Source: Microbacterium sp. H1-D42
Lineage (GTDB): Bacteria; Actinomycetota; Actinomycetes; Actinomycetales; Microbacteriaceae
DNA: 64,000 nucleotides
Direction of reading: 5' to 3'
Assembly (NCBI RefSeq): GCF_022637555.1
Contig: NZ_CP093342.1
Location: 2,976,001 to 3,040,000 of the forward strand
The translations under genes and the position numbers were made by a program. Of the stretch, positions 15,367-24,466 are shown in pieces. Under the pieces are notes generated by a model. That model made no database searches and was not told where the DNA came from. It saw nothing but the letters and a program-made list of their open reading frames with translations. Each line of letters begins with the position of its first letter. Within the stretch, counting starts at the first letter, position 1.

Positions 15367-17922
15367 GTGATGACTGCAGCCTTCGACCTGGCGCGGATCG
15401 GCGACGGCCTGTCGTTCGCCGCGGCACTCGCCGACGTCACCGCGGCCCTCGACACCTCGACCTCGGTCGTCATCAGCGCCCCACCCGGCACGGGCAAGAC
15501 GACCCTGGTGCCGCCACTGCTGGCATCCCGCTCCCCCGGCCGCGTCATCGTCACCCAGCCGCGCCGCGTCGCCGCCCGAGCGGCCGCCCGCCGACTCGCA
15601 CAGCTCGACGGCACGCCGCTCGGCGGCCGCGTCGGCTTCACCGTCCGCGGCGAGCGCAAGGTCAGCCCCGCAACGCAAGTCGAGTTCGTCACCGCCGGAG
15701 TCCTGCTGCGTCGGATGCTGGACGACCCCGACCTCGAAGGCATCGACGCCGTCATCATCGATGAGGTCCACGAACGTGCCCTCGAGACCGACCTGCTGAT
15801 CGGGCTGCTCGGCGAGGTCCGCGAACTGCGCGAGGATCTCACGCTGATCGCCATGTCGGCCACCCTCGACGCCGACCGCATCGCCGCCGTACTCGGCACC
15901 GACAGCACTCCCGCACCGGTCGTGGAGCACACCGTCCCCGCCTTCCCGCTCACCGAGCGCTGGGCACCGAGTGCGTCGCCGCGCCTTGACGAGCGCGGCG
16001 TCACCTGGGACTTCCTCGACCATGTCGCGCGCACCACAGCATCCGCCGCCCGCGTCCTGACCGACCCCGCCGCCGACGTCCTCGTGTTCGCCCCCGGTGC
16101 GCGCGAGGTGGCCGAGATCGCCCGGCGCCTTCCTCAGCCCGAGTTCGACGTGCGCGAGCTGCACGGCCAGATGCCCGCCGCGGCGCAGGATGCCGTGATC
16201 CGTGGCCGAAAGCCCGACGAGCCGCGCCGCATCATCGTCACCACCTCGCTCGCCGAGTCGTCTCTGACCGTCCCTGGCGTGCGGCTGGTCGTCGACAGCT
16301 GCCTGGCCCGGTACCCGCAGCGCGACGCCGCGCGCGGCATGACCGGCCTGGTCACCTCCGGGGCATCCCGCTCCTCGGCGATCCAGCGGGCAGGTCGCGC
16401 CACGAGGCAGGGTCCAGGCACCGTGATCCGCTGCATCGACGAGCGCACGTACGCCGCAGCGCCCGCACGCCCCGCCCCCGAGATCGCGACGGCCGACCTC
16501 GCCGATGCAGCCCTGCTGCTCGCCTGCTGGGGCGCCCCGGGCGGCACAGGACTGCGGCTGATCGACCCGCTGCCCGCCGACAGCCTGCGAGATGCGCTCG
16601 CCGTGCTGCGCGGTCTCGGCGCGATCGACGACGACGGCCGCGCCACCAGCGACGGCCGCGCCCTCGCCCGCATCCCCACCGACCCACGCCTGGCCCGCGC
16701 ACTGCGCGAAGGAAGCGCGCTGGTCGGCGCACGCCTCGCCGCCGAAGTCGTCGCCCTGCTCAGCGGCGACAGCCGCCTTCCCGATGTCGACATCGCCGCC
16801 GCCATCGTCACGCTCCGCAACGGACGCGGACCCGAGACGCGACGCTGGTCGCAGGATGTCGATCGGATGCTGCGCTTCACCACACCCGGAGACCGGAAGG
16901 GCTCATCGGATGACGCGGGGCTCGTCATCGCCCTCGCCTTCCCCGAGCGGATCGCCCGCCGCGTCGACCGCACCGCAGACGGGGCGACGTTCCTGCTGGC
17001 ATCCGGCACCCGCGCCGGGGTGCGCGGGTCGCTCGCGGGCGCCGACTGGCTCGCCGTCGCCGACGTCACGCGCGCGTCCGGCCGCGCGGCGGCGGGTTCT
17101 GGCGCCATCATCCGCGCCGCTGCCGTCATCACCGAGCAGCAGGTCGAGAGGGCGGCCGATCACCTGATCACAGATCGGGTCGAGGCGGAGTTCACCGGCG
17201 GGCGGCTCACCGCCCGGCGCGAGCGCAGGGTGGGGGCGATCGTGCGCTCCTCTGTGCCGGTGCGGGCGACGGCTGAAGAGGGCCGGGATGCTGTCCGTCG
17301 AGCTGTGCAGACGCAGGGGCTCGGTCTGTTCCGCTGGTCGGATGCTGCCGACGATCTCCGGCGCCGACTCGCACTCCTGCACCGCGAACTCGGGTCCCCG
17401 TGGCCCGATGTCTCCGACGATGGGCTGCTCGACGCGCTCGAGACCTGGCTCGGGCCTGAGCTCGACTCCCTGGCGAAGGGGACGTCGGCCGCGAAGGTCG
17501 ATCTCGCACCGGCGCTGCGCCGCCTGCTGCCGTGGCCGGCCGCCACCGGCTTCGACACGCTCGCCCCCGAGCGGCTCGAAGTGCCAAGCGGCTCGCGCGT
17601 TCGCCTCACCTATCCGCCCCTCGACGAACCGGACGCCCGTCCCGTCGTCGCGGTGAAACTGCAGGAGTGCTTCGGCTGGGCCGAGACCCCGCGTCTGGTG
17701 GACGGCCGCGTGCCGGTGCTGTTCCATCTGCTGTCGCCGGCGGGCAGGCCGCTGGCGGTCACCGACGACCTCGCATCGTTCTGGTCGGGCCCGTACGCGC
17801 AGGTGCGCGCCGAGATGCGCGGCCGATACCCGAAGCATCCGTGGCCGGAGGACCCGTGGGCGGCGGCCCCCACCCGCCACACGAAAGCCAGGGCTGCTAG
17901 GCAGTCCGACGCCGGAGGGTGA
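15367..17922 (+). CDS. hrpB: ATP-dependent helicase HrpB (DEAH family)
   Basis: An 851-aa superfamily-2 helicase. Walker A is APPGTGKTT near residue 37, motif II is DEVHER, motif III is MSATLD and motif VI is QRAGRATRQGPG. HA2 and the C-terminal HrpB-specific region (to about residue 830, ending near YPKHPWPEDPW) are present, so the protein is full length. Its substrate in bacteria is poorly defined. The GTG at 15367 is the proposed leaderless start, with ATG one codon later as the alternative. Its last 26 bases overlap the 3' end of the convergent permease gene. Confidence 0.93.
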   Translation: MMTAAFDLARIGDGLSFAAALADVTAALDTSTSVVISAPPGTGKTTLVPPLLASRSPGRVIVTQPRRVAARAAARRLAQLDGTPLGGRVGFTVRGERKVSPATQVEFVTAGVLLRRMLDDPDLEGIDAVIIDEVHERALETDLLIGLLGEVRELREDLTLIAMSATLDADRIAAVLGTDSTPAPVVEHTVPAFPLTERWAPSASPRLDERGVTWDFLDHVARTTASAARVLTDPAADVLVFAPGAREVAEIARRLPQPEFDVRELHGQMPAAAQDAVIRGRKPDEPRRIIVTTSLAESSLTVPGVRLVVDSCLARYPQRDAARGMTGLVTSGASRSSAIQRAGRATRQGPGTVIRCIDERTYAAAPARPAPEIATADLADAALLLACWGAPGGTGLRLIDPLPADSLRDALAVLRGLGAIDDDGRATSDGRALARIPTDPRLARALREGSALVGARLAAEVVALLSGDSRLPDVDIAAAIVTLRNGRGPETRRWSQDVDRMLRFTTPGDRKGSSDDAGLVIALAFPERIARRVDRTADGATFLLASGTRAGVRGSLAGADWLAVADVTRASGRAAAGSGAIIRAAAVITEQQVERAADHLITDRVEAEFTGGRLTARRERRVGAIVRSSVPVRATAEEGRDAVRRAVQTQGLGLFRWSDAADDLRRRLALLHRELGSPWPDVSDDGLLDALETWLGPELDSLAKGTSAAKVDLAPALRRLLPWPAATGFDTLAPERLEVPSGSRVRLTYPPLDEPDARPVVAVKLQECFGWAETPRLVDGRVPVLFHLLSPAGRPLAVTDDLASFWSGPYAQVRAEMRGRYPKHPWPEDPWAAAPTRHTKARAARQSDAGG

Positions 17923-18631
17923 ACGGCGCCAGCACCAGGAACGCGACGGTGAACGCCGCCACGATCAGCAGCGGTCCGGCCACGTCCCAGCCCTCGTCAC
18001 CGGCTGCGACGGCGCCTGTCGCGTCGATCGCATGGCTGAGCGGCAGCCAGTCCGAGATGGCGTAAAGCACGTCGGGCATCTGATCGCGCGGCATGAACAG
18101 CCCGCCGAGGATGATCTGCGGAAACACCAGGATCGGCATGAACTGCACCGCCTGGAACTCGGTCTGCGCGAACGCGCTGGCGAGCAGCCCGAGTGAGGTG
18201 CCGAGCACAGCATCCAACACCGCGACCGAGCCGAGCTGCCACAACGGCCCCTCCACGTCGAGCCCGCAGACGTACACCGCGAACAGCACGGTGACGACGG
18301 CCTGCAGCACCGCCATGGCTCCGAACGCGAGCGCGTAGCCGACGATGAAGTCACCCTTGCCGAGCGGCGTCGTCATCAGTCGCTCCAGAGTGCCGGAACG
18401 GCGCTCGCGCAGCGTGGTGATCGAGGTGATCAGGAACATCACGATGAACGGGAACAGGGCGAGGATCGCCCCGCCGAATGTGTCGAAGACGCCGTCCTGA
18501 TCGGCGAACAGCCACGCGAACAGTCCCACCAGCAGGCTGGGGGCCACGAGCATCAGCGCGATCGACCGTGGGTCGTGCCGCAGCTGCTGCAGCACGCGCC
18601 CGGCTGTGGCGAACGTGCGGCGGAGGTTCAT
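17897..18631 (-). CDS. ABC-2 type transporter permease
   Basis: A 244-aa integral-membrane protein with six hydrophobic segments. It has the ABC-2 signature region: TSITTLRERRSGTLERLMTTPLGKGDFIVGYALAF in the first half, then QIILGGLFMPRDQMPDVLYAISDWLPLSHAID. Such permeases export drugs, polysaccharides or lipids. It is coupled to its ATPase by a four-base overlap at 18628-18631 and ends inside the 3' end of hrpB. Confidence 0.88.
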   Translation of the reverse strand: MNLRRTFATAGRVLQQLRHDPRSIALMLVAPSLLVGLFAWLFADQDGVFDTFGGAILALFPFIVMFLITSITTLRERRSGTLERLMTTPLGKGDFIVGYALAFGAMAVLQAVVTVLFAVYVCGLDVEGPLWQLGSVAVLDAVLGTSLGLLASAFAQTEFQAVQFMPILVFPQIILGGLFMPRDQMPDVLYAISDWLPLSHAIDATGAVAAGDEGWDVAGPLLIVAAFTVAFLVLAPFTLRRRTA

Positions 18632-19434
18632 CGCTCCGCCTCCCGCCGCGAGCGCCGCGTCTCCGGCTGGGGTTGATTGCCTGCAGCACCCGCCGCACCC
18701 GCAGACCCCGCGTCCGTGTCCCGCTCGATCAGCGCCAGGAACGCCGCCTCGGCATCCGACTCCCCTGTCGTCTCGAGCAGCTGCTGCGGCGTCGTGTCGG
18801 CGATGATCCGCCCTTCACGCATCAGCAGCAGCCGGTCACAGCGCAGCGCCTCGTCCATCACGTGGCTGGAGACGAGCATGGTGGTGCCGGCATCGGCGAT
18901 CCGACGGAACAGCCCCCACAACTCGGCCCGCAGCACCGGATCGAGACCGACGGTCGGCTCGTCGAGCACCACCAGTTCAGGCGCACCCAACAGTGCGATG
19001 CCCAGCGAGACCCGGTTCAGCTGCCCGCCGCTGAGGGCGCCCACCGACTGCGATGCCTGGTCGGCGAGCCCGACCTCGCCGAGCACCCGGTCGACGTCGG
19101 CGCGCGATGCGCCAAGCACAGACGCGAAGTAGCGCAGGTTCTCACGCACGGTCAGGTCGGGGTACACCGCTGCCCCCTGCGTGCCGTAGGCGACGCGGTG
19201 ACGCAGGGCGGGCGACCCCGCGGGTTCGCCGAGCACCTGTACCGTGCCGCCCTGTGTGCGCTGCACGCCGACGATCGAGCGCATCAGGGTCGTCTTGCCG
19301 CAGCCGGAAGGACCGAGCAGCCCGATCACCTGGCCGTGCGGGATCCGAAGCGACAGCCCATCGAACACCGCATGCTTTCCCCGACGGACGTGCAGCCCGT
19401 CGATGATCACTGCGTCGCGCGCGTCATCCCCCAC
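18628..19434 (-). CDS. ABC-2 exporter ATP-binding protein
   Basis: A 268-aa nucleotide-binding domain. Walker A is GPSGCGKTT, the signature is LSGGQ (VGALSGGQLNRVSLGIALL), Walker B is LVVLDEP, and SSHVMDEA provides the H-loop. After the domain there is a 40-residue Ala/Gly/Arg-rich tail of no clear function. It forms an exporter with the downstream permease. The cargo is unknown; DrrA-like proteins have the same size and order. Confidence 0.9.
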   Translation of the reverse strand: MGDDARDAVIIDGLHVRRGKHAVFDGLSLRIPHGQVIGLLGPSGCGKTTLMRSIVGVQRTQGGTVQVLGEPAGSPALRHRVAYGTQGAAVYPDLTVRENLRYFASVLGASRADVDRVLGEVGLADQASQSVGALSGGQLNRVSLGIALLGAPELVVLDEPTVGLDPVLRAELWGLFRRIADAGTTMLVSSHVMDEALRCDRLLLMREGRIIADTTPQQLLETTGESDAEAAFLALIERDTDAGSAGAAGAAGNQPQPETRRSRREAER

Positions 19435-19484
19435 GCTGAGAACTATCCGCCTCTCAGCCCGATGGCGTCAAGAGTTCAGAGTGG

Positions 19485-20978
19485 TCAGCACTCGATGACG
19501 TTCACGGCGAGACCGCCCTCGCTGGTCTCCTTGTACTTCGTCGACATGTCGAGGCCCGTCTGGCGCATCGTCTCGACGACGGCATCCAGCGAGACGTAGT
19601 GCGTCCCGTCGCCGCGCAAGGCGAGCCGGGTCGCCGTGACGGCGGTGGACGCGGCGATCGCGTTGCGCTCGATGCACGGGATCTGCACCAGCCCGCCGAT
19701 CGGGTCGCAGGTCAGGCCGAGGTGATGCTCCATGGCGATCTCGGCGGCGTTCTCGATCTGCCGCACCGTGCCGCCCATCACGGCGGTGAGACCGCCGGCG
19801 GCCATCGCGCACGCCGAGCCGACCTCGGCCTGGCAGCCGCCCTCGGCACCCGAGATCGACGCGTTCGCCTTGAACAGCGAGCCCAGCGCGGTGGCCGTCA
19901 GCAGGAAGCGTCGGATGCCACGGCGCCGGTTCGCCTCGGCGACGTCGTCTTCGGGCTCCGCATCGAACGGCGCCTCACCGCCGGGCGAGTGGAACCCGAG
20001 CAGCGCGCTGCCGACCAGCTCGCCGTGCGGGGTGACGGCATTGCCGATGCCGAGGCCGGAGTCCGCCAGGAAACGCCACCAGTACATCGCGACCGCCGGC
20101 AGGATGCCGGCCGCCCCATTGGTCGGCGCGGTGACGACCCGGCCGCCTGCGGCGTTCTCCTCGTTGACGGCCAGCGCGAAGGCTCCGAGCCACTCCCCTG
20201 GCAGCTCGCGGTGGCCATCGGCCTCTGAGGCCTCCAGCTGCACGCGGATGTCACCGGCGCGACGCTTGACCTTGAGGATGCCCGGCAGCGTGCCGTCGGC
20301 GTGCAGCCCCGCATCGACGCACGAAGACATCGCGTCCCAGATCGCGTCCAACCCGGCCGCGACCTCCTCTTCACTGCGGAGTGCCGTCTCGTTGGCTCTG
20401 GCGATCTCGGCGATCGTCATGCCGTTCTCATCGCACAGTGCCATCAGCTCTTCGGCGTCGCGGAACGGGAACGGCTGCTCAGCCGTGGTGACGCGCGCCT
20501 CCTCGCCGTCGCGGCGGATAAAACCGCCGCCCACGGAGTAGTACGTCTCCTCGAGCACGGCAGCACCGGCCGCGTCGAGCGCATGCAGGGTCATCGCATT
20601 CGGATGCCCTGGCAGTCGGGTGCGCGGAACGAACGCGACGTCGTCCTTGGCGAAGGCGATCGCGTGCTCGCCCGCCAGCATCAGCTCGCGTCCCTCTGGC
20701 CACTGGGTCCACAGCGCGCGCACGTCGTCGGGTTCGCAGGTCTCGGGCTGAAGGCCCTGCAGTCCTGCGAGCACGGCATCCGGTGTGCCGTGGCCGAGGC
20801 CGGTGGCGCCGAGCGAGCCGAACAGCTCGCAGGTCACCCGCGTGACGCGGTCGAGAAGACCCTCGGCGCGCAGCCGGGCGGCGAAGTCGACGCCGGCCCG
20901 CATCGGCCCCACTGTATGGGAGCTCGAGGGCCCTACGCCGATGGAGAACAGGTCGAAAGCCGAGACGTACGCAGTCAC
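19485..20978 (-). CDS. sdaA: L-serine ammonia-lyase (iron-sulfur type)
   Basis: Deaminates L-serine to pyruvate and ammonia in the cytosol. This 497-aa single-chain enzyme joins the beta domain (GPSSSHTVGPMRAG near residue 16) to the alpha domain. Three conserved Cys are expected to hold the [4Fe-4S] cluster: GGCQAEVGSACAMAAGG, LTCDPIGG and QIPCIERN. It is about 40 residues longer than E. coli SdaA, probably through loop insertions. It lies downstream of the tRNA-Arg terminator and is transcribed separately. Confidence 0.93.
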   Translation of the reverse strand: MTAYVSAFDLFSIGVGPSSSHTVGPMRAGVDFAARLRAEGLLDRVTRVTCELFGSLGATGLGHGTPDAVLAGLQGLQPETCEPDDVRALWTQWPEGRELMLAGEHAIAFAKDDVAFVPRTRLPGHPNAMTLHALDAAGAAVLEETYYSVGGGFIRRDGEEARVTTAEQPFPFRDAEELMALCDENGMTIAEIARANETALRSEEEVAAGLDAIWDAMSSCVDAGLHADGTLPGILKVKRRAGDIRVQLEASEADGHRELPGEWLGAFALAVNEENAAGGRVVTAPTNGAAGILPAVAMYWWRFLADSGLGIGNAVTPHGELVGSALLGFHSPGGEAPFDAEPEDDVAEANRRRGIRRFLLTATALGSLFKANASISGAEGGCQAEVGSACAMAAGGLTAVMGGTVRQIENAAEIAMEHHLGLTCDPIGGLVQIPCIERNAIAASTAVTATRLALRGDGTHYVSLDAVVETMRQTGLDMSTKYKETSEGGLAVNVIEC

Positions 20979-21041
20979 CCCTCCAGCCTACGTCTCGTAC
21001 ACGGGACCGGCCCGACAAGCACAGGAACGCAGCCGAAAACA

Positions 21042-21071
21042 AAACCCCCGTCGCTTTCGCGACGGGGGTTT
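21042..21071 (-). terminator. Intrinsic terminator of tRNA-Arg
   Basis: AAACCCCCGTCGC (21042-21054) pairs perfectly over 13 bp with GCGACGGGGGTTT (21059-21071) around a four-base loop. On the minus strand the stem runs into TTTTGTTTT, a good U-tract, 22 bases past the tRNA 3' end. Confidence 0.9.
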
Positions 21072-21092
21072 CAATACTGTCTCAACACAGTG

Positions 21093-21165
21093 TGCGCCTC
21101 GAGGGACTCGAACCCCCAACCTTCTGATCCGTAGTCAGATGCTCTATCCATTGAGCTAGAGGCGC
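21093..21165 (-). tRNA. tRNA-Arg(ACG)
   Basis: A 73-nt cloverleaf on the minus strand. The acceptor stem pairs GCGCCTC (5') with GAGGCGC (3'), the D-arm is CTCAATGGATAGAG, and the anticodon arm is TCTGA-CTACGGA-TCAGA with anticodon ACG at 21130-21132. The T-arm is GGGGGTTCGAGTCCC. The discriminator base is A. CCA is not encoded. ACG (inosine-modified) reads CGU, CGC and CGA codons. Confidence 0.96.
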
Positions 21166-21233
21166 AAACCCGCTCAGCGGGCCAAGGAACAGCCTACAAC
21201 ACGATCTGGCGAGAAGTGAAATCGCCGCCGGGC

Positions 21234-21878
21234 TCAGCTGTTGACGGTCCGCGCGTCGCGTCGCGCACTGCGCTCAGCACGCGCCGACACCTTCGACGTG
21301 TCCTTCTCAGCGACCTTCTCGGCCGCCTTCTCACGCTTGCGCCGAGACCGCTGCTCGGACGACAGAGCCTGCAGATCGACGAGCTTGAGCGCCTGCATCC
21401 GCGCTTCGCGCATGGTGTCGTAATCGGGGTCCTGATCCGGGCGCATGCCCTCGACCCGCAGTCGCCGATCGAGATTGCTGCGCACATCACCCCAGGCCGC
21501 CGCACGGGCATCCTCCACCAGCGCGCGGAGCGCCTCTGGATCATCGGCCATCTTGCGCAGCCGCTCGGCGACACCGAGGGACTGCTTGGTGCGACGACGC
21601 AGGTTGCGCACGTCGCGGTCGCGGTAGTCGTGCGTGCCGTGCGGGTCGGAGTGCCGCCCCCGCGCGCGCTTGCGCAGCTTGGTGAGCAACTCAGCCGCCT
21701 CTTCGGACTCCTGCGCCATGGCGAGCAGCGCGTTGTGTGCCTGGGCCACGTAGTGGTCGAGGTCGAAGGTCCCGCCGCGCGCGATCGTGCCGACCAGGAT
21801 CTGGTTCTTCACGGTCAGCCGAGCGGCCGCCGTGGCGATGGCTACGCCCTCGGCGATGGCATCCGCTGTTCGTCCCAC
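21234..21878 (-). CDS. Conserved-looking hypothetical protein with charged coiled-coil tail
   Basis: A 214-aa cytoplasmic protein I cannot assign. The N-terminal 70 residues form a helical, Ala-rich region (MGRTADAIAEGVAIATAAARL). After that it is highly charged and predicted helical, with a Lys/Arg/Glu-rich tail near residues 175-205. No enzyme motif is seen. It lies after the dgo/GntR genes but may have its own promoter. Confidence 0.65.
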   Translation of the reverse strand: MGRTADAIAEGVAIATAAARLTVKNQILVGTIARGGTFDLDHYVAQAHNALLAMAQESEEAAELLTKLRKRARGRHSDPHGTHDYRDRDVRNLRRRTKQSLGVAERLRKMADDPEALRALVEDARAAAWGDVRSNLDRRLRVEGMRPDQDPDYDTMREARMQALKLVDLQALSSEQRSRRKREKAAEKVAEKDTSKVSARAERSARRDARTVNS

Positions 21879-21908
21879 GAGTACCTCCCGAGTCGAGCGT
21901 ACCGGCAG

Positions 21909-22568
21909 TCACCGACGCGGGTGCAGCCTCTCTTCGGCGGCGGCGCGCCCTTCGGCGAGATGAGCGGGGATGAGCGCGCGGATCGCGTCGACATCATGCC
22001 GGCGCATGGCGTCGAGGATGGTGCGGTGCGCGCCGGCCATGTGTCCGAGGTCCACGTGCTGGCCGAACAGCCAGCGCAGTCGGGTGACCAGCGAGGCGGC
22101 GAGCTCCATCAGCATGGCGTTGCCCGAGAGGTGCACGGCCGTGATGTGGAAGTCGGAGGACGCCTCGTGCGCAGCATCCACGTCGCCCACGGCCGCCGCC
22201 TCCTCCTCACGTTCGACGAGCGACTCCATCTGGGCGATGCCGGCGGCATCGATGCGCGCGGTCGCCAAGGCGAACGCGAGTGTCTCGATCGCCTCGCGCA
22301 CCTCCGCGAAGTCCTTCAGATCCTCGTGAGAGAACTCGCGCACCACCGCCCAGGTGCGTGGACGTGCCACGACGATGCCTTCGGCGACGAGTGCGCGGAT
22401 CGCCTCTCGCACCGGCAGCCTCGACACCTGCAGCTCTGCGGCGATGTCGCGCTCGACCAGTTTCGATCCAGGCAGACGGCGACCCAGCATGATGTCATCG
22501 CGCAGGGCTGTGGCCACGCGCTCCGACTCCAGGGCAGTCCTCCGTTCGATCACCATGTTCGGATTCAA
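21909..22568 (-). CDS. GntR-family regulator, FCD (FadR) subfamily
   Basis: A 219-aa regulator. The winged helix-turn-helix covers residues about 15-80 (KLVERDIAAELQVSRLPVREAIRALVAEGIV), followed by an all-helical FCD ligand domain with Asp/His metal ligands (about 90-210; DFHITAVHLSGN). It follows dgoA by 35 bases on the same strand, so it probably forms the third gene of a dgoD-dgoA-gntR operon. It may sense galactonate or a related sugar acid. Confidence 0.88.
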   Translation of the reverse strand: MNPNMVIERRTALESERVATALRDDIMLGRRLPGSKLVERDIAAELQVSRLPVREAIRALVAEGIVVARPRTWAVVREFSHEDLKDFAEVREAIETLAFALATARIDAAGIAQMESLVEREEEAAAVGDVDAAHEASSDFHITAVHLSGNAMLMELAASLVTRLRWLFGQHVDLGHMAGAHRTILDAMRRHDVDAIRALIPAHLAEGRAAAEERLHPRR

Positions 22569-22603
22569 TCATCCCGAACAGGGGTCAGGCCACATTCGTG
22601 ACC

Positions 22604-23248
22604 TCAGCGTTGCGAATGGCGATGCACCGCGGCGAGCGCGGCGGACGCGCGGGCGCGCAGCGCCACGAGGTCCCCCGTGGCCACCGCATCACCCAGAAGG
22701 GGCGACCCCATCCCCAGCCCGAAGGCGCCGGCATCGAGGTAGGCGGGGATGTCTTCGATGCGCACACCACCGGTCGGGATCAGCATGATGTCGTCCAGCG
22801 GGGCGAGCACCTCGCGTACGTAGCGGGGACCGCCGAGTGAGGATGCCGGGAACACCTTCACCGCGGTCGCTCCGGCGCTCCACGCCGTCTCGATCTCGGT
22901 GGGCGTCATGGCCCCCGGGTACCAGCGCAGACCCGCATCGGCGGCCGCAGCGCCGACCTCGAGAGAGAGCGTGGGCGTGACGATGAAGGCCGCGCCGGCA
23001 TCCGCCGCCATGCGCACGTGCTCGACCGTGCGCACTGTGCCCATCCCGACATCGGCTCCCCCCTCGGCGGCCAGTCGCGCGATCGCCGAGGCCGCACCCG
23101 GGGTGTTCGAGGTCACCTCGATCGCGCCGATCCCAGCATCCACCAGCGTCTCGCAGGCCGCCTGCAGATGGCGCCCCTCGCGGTCGCGCACGATCGCGAC
23201 GATGCGCCCTTCGGACAGTCCTGCACCTGGATTCAGTCTCGTCACCAT
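22604..23248 (-). CDS. dgoA: 2-keto-3-deoxy-(6-phospho)galactonate / KDPG-family aldolase
   Basis: Cleaves a 2-keto-3-deoxy sugar acid (phosphate) to pyruvate and an aldehyde. This 214-aa class I aldolase has the catalytic Glu in GAIEVTSNTPGA and the Schiff-base Lys in ATAVKVFPASSLGG. GMGTVRTVEHV and PTGGVRIEDIPAYLDAGAFGLGMGSPL form the phosphate-site region. ATG at 23248 is given; it overlaps dgoD by seven bases, and a GTG one codon later is possible. Pairing with dgoD points to the DgoA role. No 2-keto-3-deoxygalactonate kinase is nearby. Confidence 0.85.
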   Translation of the reverse strand: MVTRLNPGAGLSEGRIVAIVRDREGRHLQAACETLVDAGIGAIEVTSNTPGAASAIARLAAEGGADVGMGTVRTVEHVRMAADAGAAFIVTPTLSLEVGAAAADAGLRWYPGAMTPTEIETAWSAGATAVKVFPASSLGGPRYVREVLAPLDDIMLIPTGGVRIEDIPAYLDAGAFGLGMGSPLLGDAVATGDLVALRARASAALAAVHRHSQR

Positions 23249-24381
23249 TCCGCCAGACTCCCGTCCTCGTGTCGCCAGACGGGCGATCGCCACTCGACGT
23301 TGCCGTCGGCGGCGCGCACGGCCGCCTCATCGATCTCGATGCCCAGCCCTGGCCGGGTGGGCCGCTCGAACCAGCCGTCGCGCACGGTGAGTGGCTCTGG
23401 ATCGACGAGGTAGTCGAGCAGGTCGGGGCCCTGGTTGTAGTGGATGCCGAGGCTCGACTCCTGCAGCACCGCGTTCGGGCTTGCGAAGTCGACCTGCAGC
23501 GATGACGCCAGTCCGATCGGTCCGAGCGGCGAGTGCGGGGCGAGCCCGACACCGTAGGTCTCGGCGAACGCCGCGATGCGACGGGTCTCGGAGATGCCGC
23601 CGGCGTGTGAGACGTCGGGCTGGGCGAGCGCGATACCCGCTTCGAGCGCAGTGCGGAAGTCCCAGCGCGAGAACATCCGCTCACCGGTGGCGATCGGCAC
23701 CGACGTCCCGGCGCAGATGTCGCGCAGGGCGGTCGGGTACTCGGACAGCACCGGCTCCTCGACGAACAGCGGCGGTGCGTCCTCGATGGCGTGCAGGGCG
23801 GCGCGCGCCACGGCGGCCGTCCAGCGGCCGTGCGCGTCGATGGCGACGTCGCCGCCGCGCATCGCCTCGCGTGCCGAGTGCAGTCGCTCGACCACACCGC
23901 CGATCTCGGATGCTGATTCGAGATGGCGCATCTTGCCAGAGGCGTTCATCTTCACGGCCGTGTAGCCCTGTTCAGCTCGCGCTGCGGCGTGCTCGGCGAT
24001 CTCGCTCGGGTCGTCGCCGCCGATCCAGACGTAGGCGCGGATGCGGTCGCGCACGGCCCCGCCGAGCAGGTCGTGCACCGGCACGCCGAGCGCCTTGCCG
24101 CGGATGTCCCACAGCGCCTGGTCGATGCCGGCGATCGCGGAGGATCGCTCGGGGCCGCCACGGTAGAAGCCGCTGCGCGTCATCGTCTGCCAGAGGTCTT
24201 CGATGCGGGTGGCGTCGGCGCCGATGACCAGTTCGGAGAGTGCGCTGACGGCGGCGGCGACCACGTCGGCGCTGCCCTCGACGATCGGCTCACCCCAGCC
24301 GACGATTCCGTCGTCGGTCTCCATGCGCAGAAACTGCCAACGTGGGGCGACGGTGAACGTCTCGATTCGTGCGATGCGCAT
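23242..24381 (-). CDS. dgoD: D-galactonate dehydratase (enolase superfamily)
   Basis: Dehydrates D-galactonate to 2-keto-3-deoxygalactonate. The protein is 379 aa (E. coli DgoD is 382) and colinear with DgoD by eye: RWQFLRMETDDGIVGWGEP at the start and WRSPVWRHEDGSLAEW at the end. Mg ligands and catalytic residues are visible as DAHGRW, VEEPVL, GERMF and the His in APHSPLGP. It is the first gene of the minus-strand dgoD-dgoA-gntR unit, divergent from an SDR gene across an A/T-rich promoter region. Confidence 0.9.
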   Translation of the reverse strand: MRIARIETFTVAPRWQFLRMETDDGIVGWGEPIVEGSADVVAAAVSALSELVIGADATRIEDLWQTMTRSGFYRGGPERSSAIAGIDQALWDIRGKALGVPVHDLLGGAVRDRIRAYVWIGGDDPSEIAEHAAARAEQGYTAVKMNASGKMRHLESASEIGGVVERLHSAREAMRGGDVAIDAHGRWTAAVARAALHAIEDAPPLFVEEPVLSEYPTALRDICAGTSVPIATGERMFSRWDFRTALEAGIALAQPDVSHAGGISETRRIAAFAETYGVGLAPHSPLGPIGLASSLQVDFASPNAVLQESSLGIHYNQGPDLLDYLVDPEPLTVRDGWFERPTRPGLGIEIDEAAVRAADGNVEWRSPVWRHEDGSLAEW

Positions 24382-24412
24382 GGGACCTCCGCGTCGGGGA
24401 TGGGTCGCTTCC

Positions 24413-24447
24413 GTTGCGTCCCAGAAAGTAATATTATCGTACGCAAC
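24413..24447. promoter_or_regulatory. Inverted repeat in the dgoD/SDR divergent promoter
   Basis: GTTGCGT (24413-24419) is mirrored by ACGCAAC (24441-24447) over a 21-bp spacer that contains the A/T-rich palindrome TAATATTA. It is the only obvious symmetry in this 85-bp divergent region and is a candidate site for one of the two flanking GntR proteins. Confidence 0.5.
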
Positions 24448-24466
24448 TCTTCGAGAGGAAGCACAG

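Noticed and set aside
13917..16037. 706-codon open frame on the minus strand across flotillin and hrpB
   Set aside because: It spans two recognised genes and the terminator between them, and the product is low-complexity Gly/Leu/Asp repeats mirroring the flotillin coiled coil.
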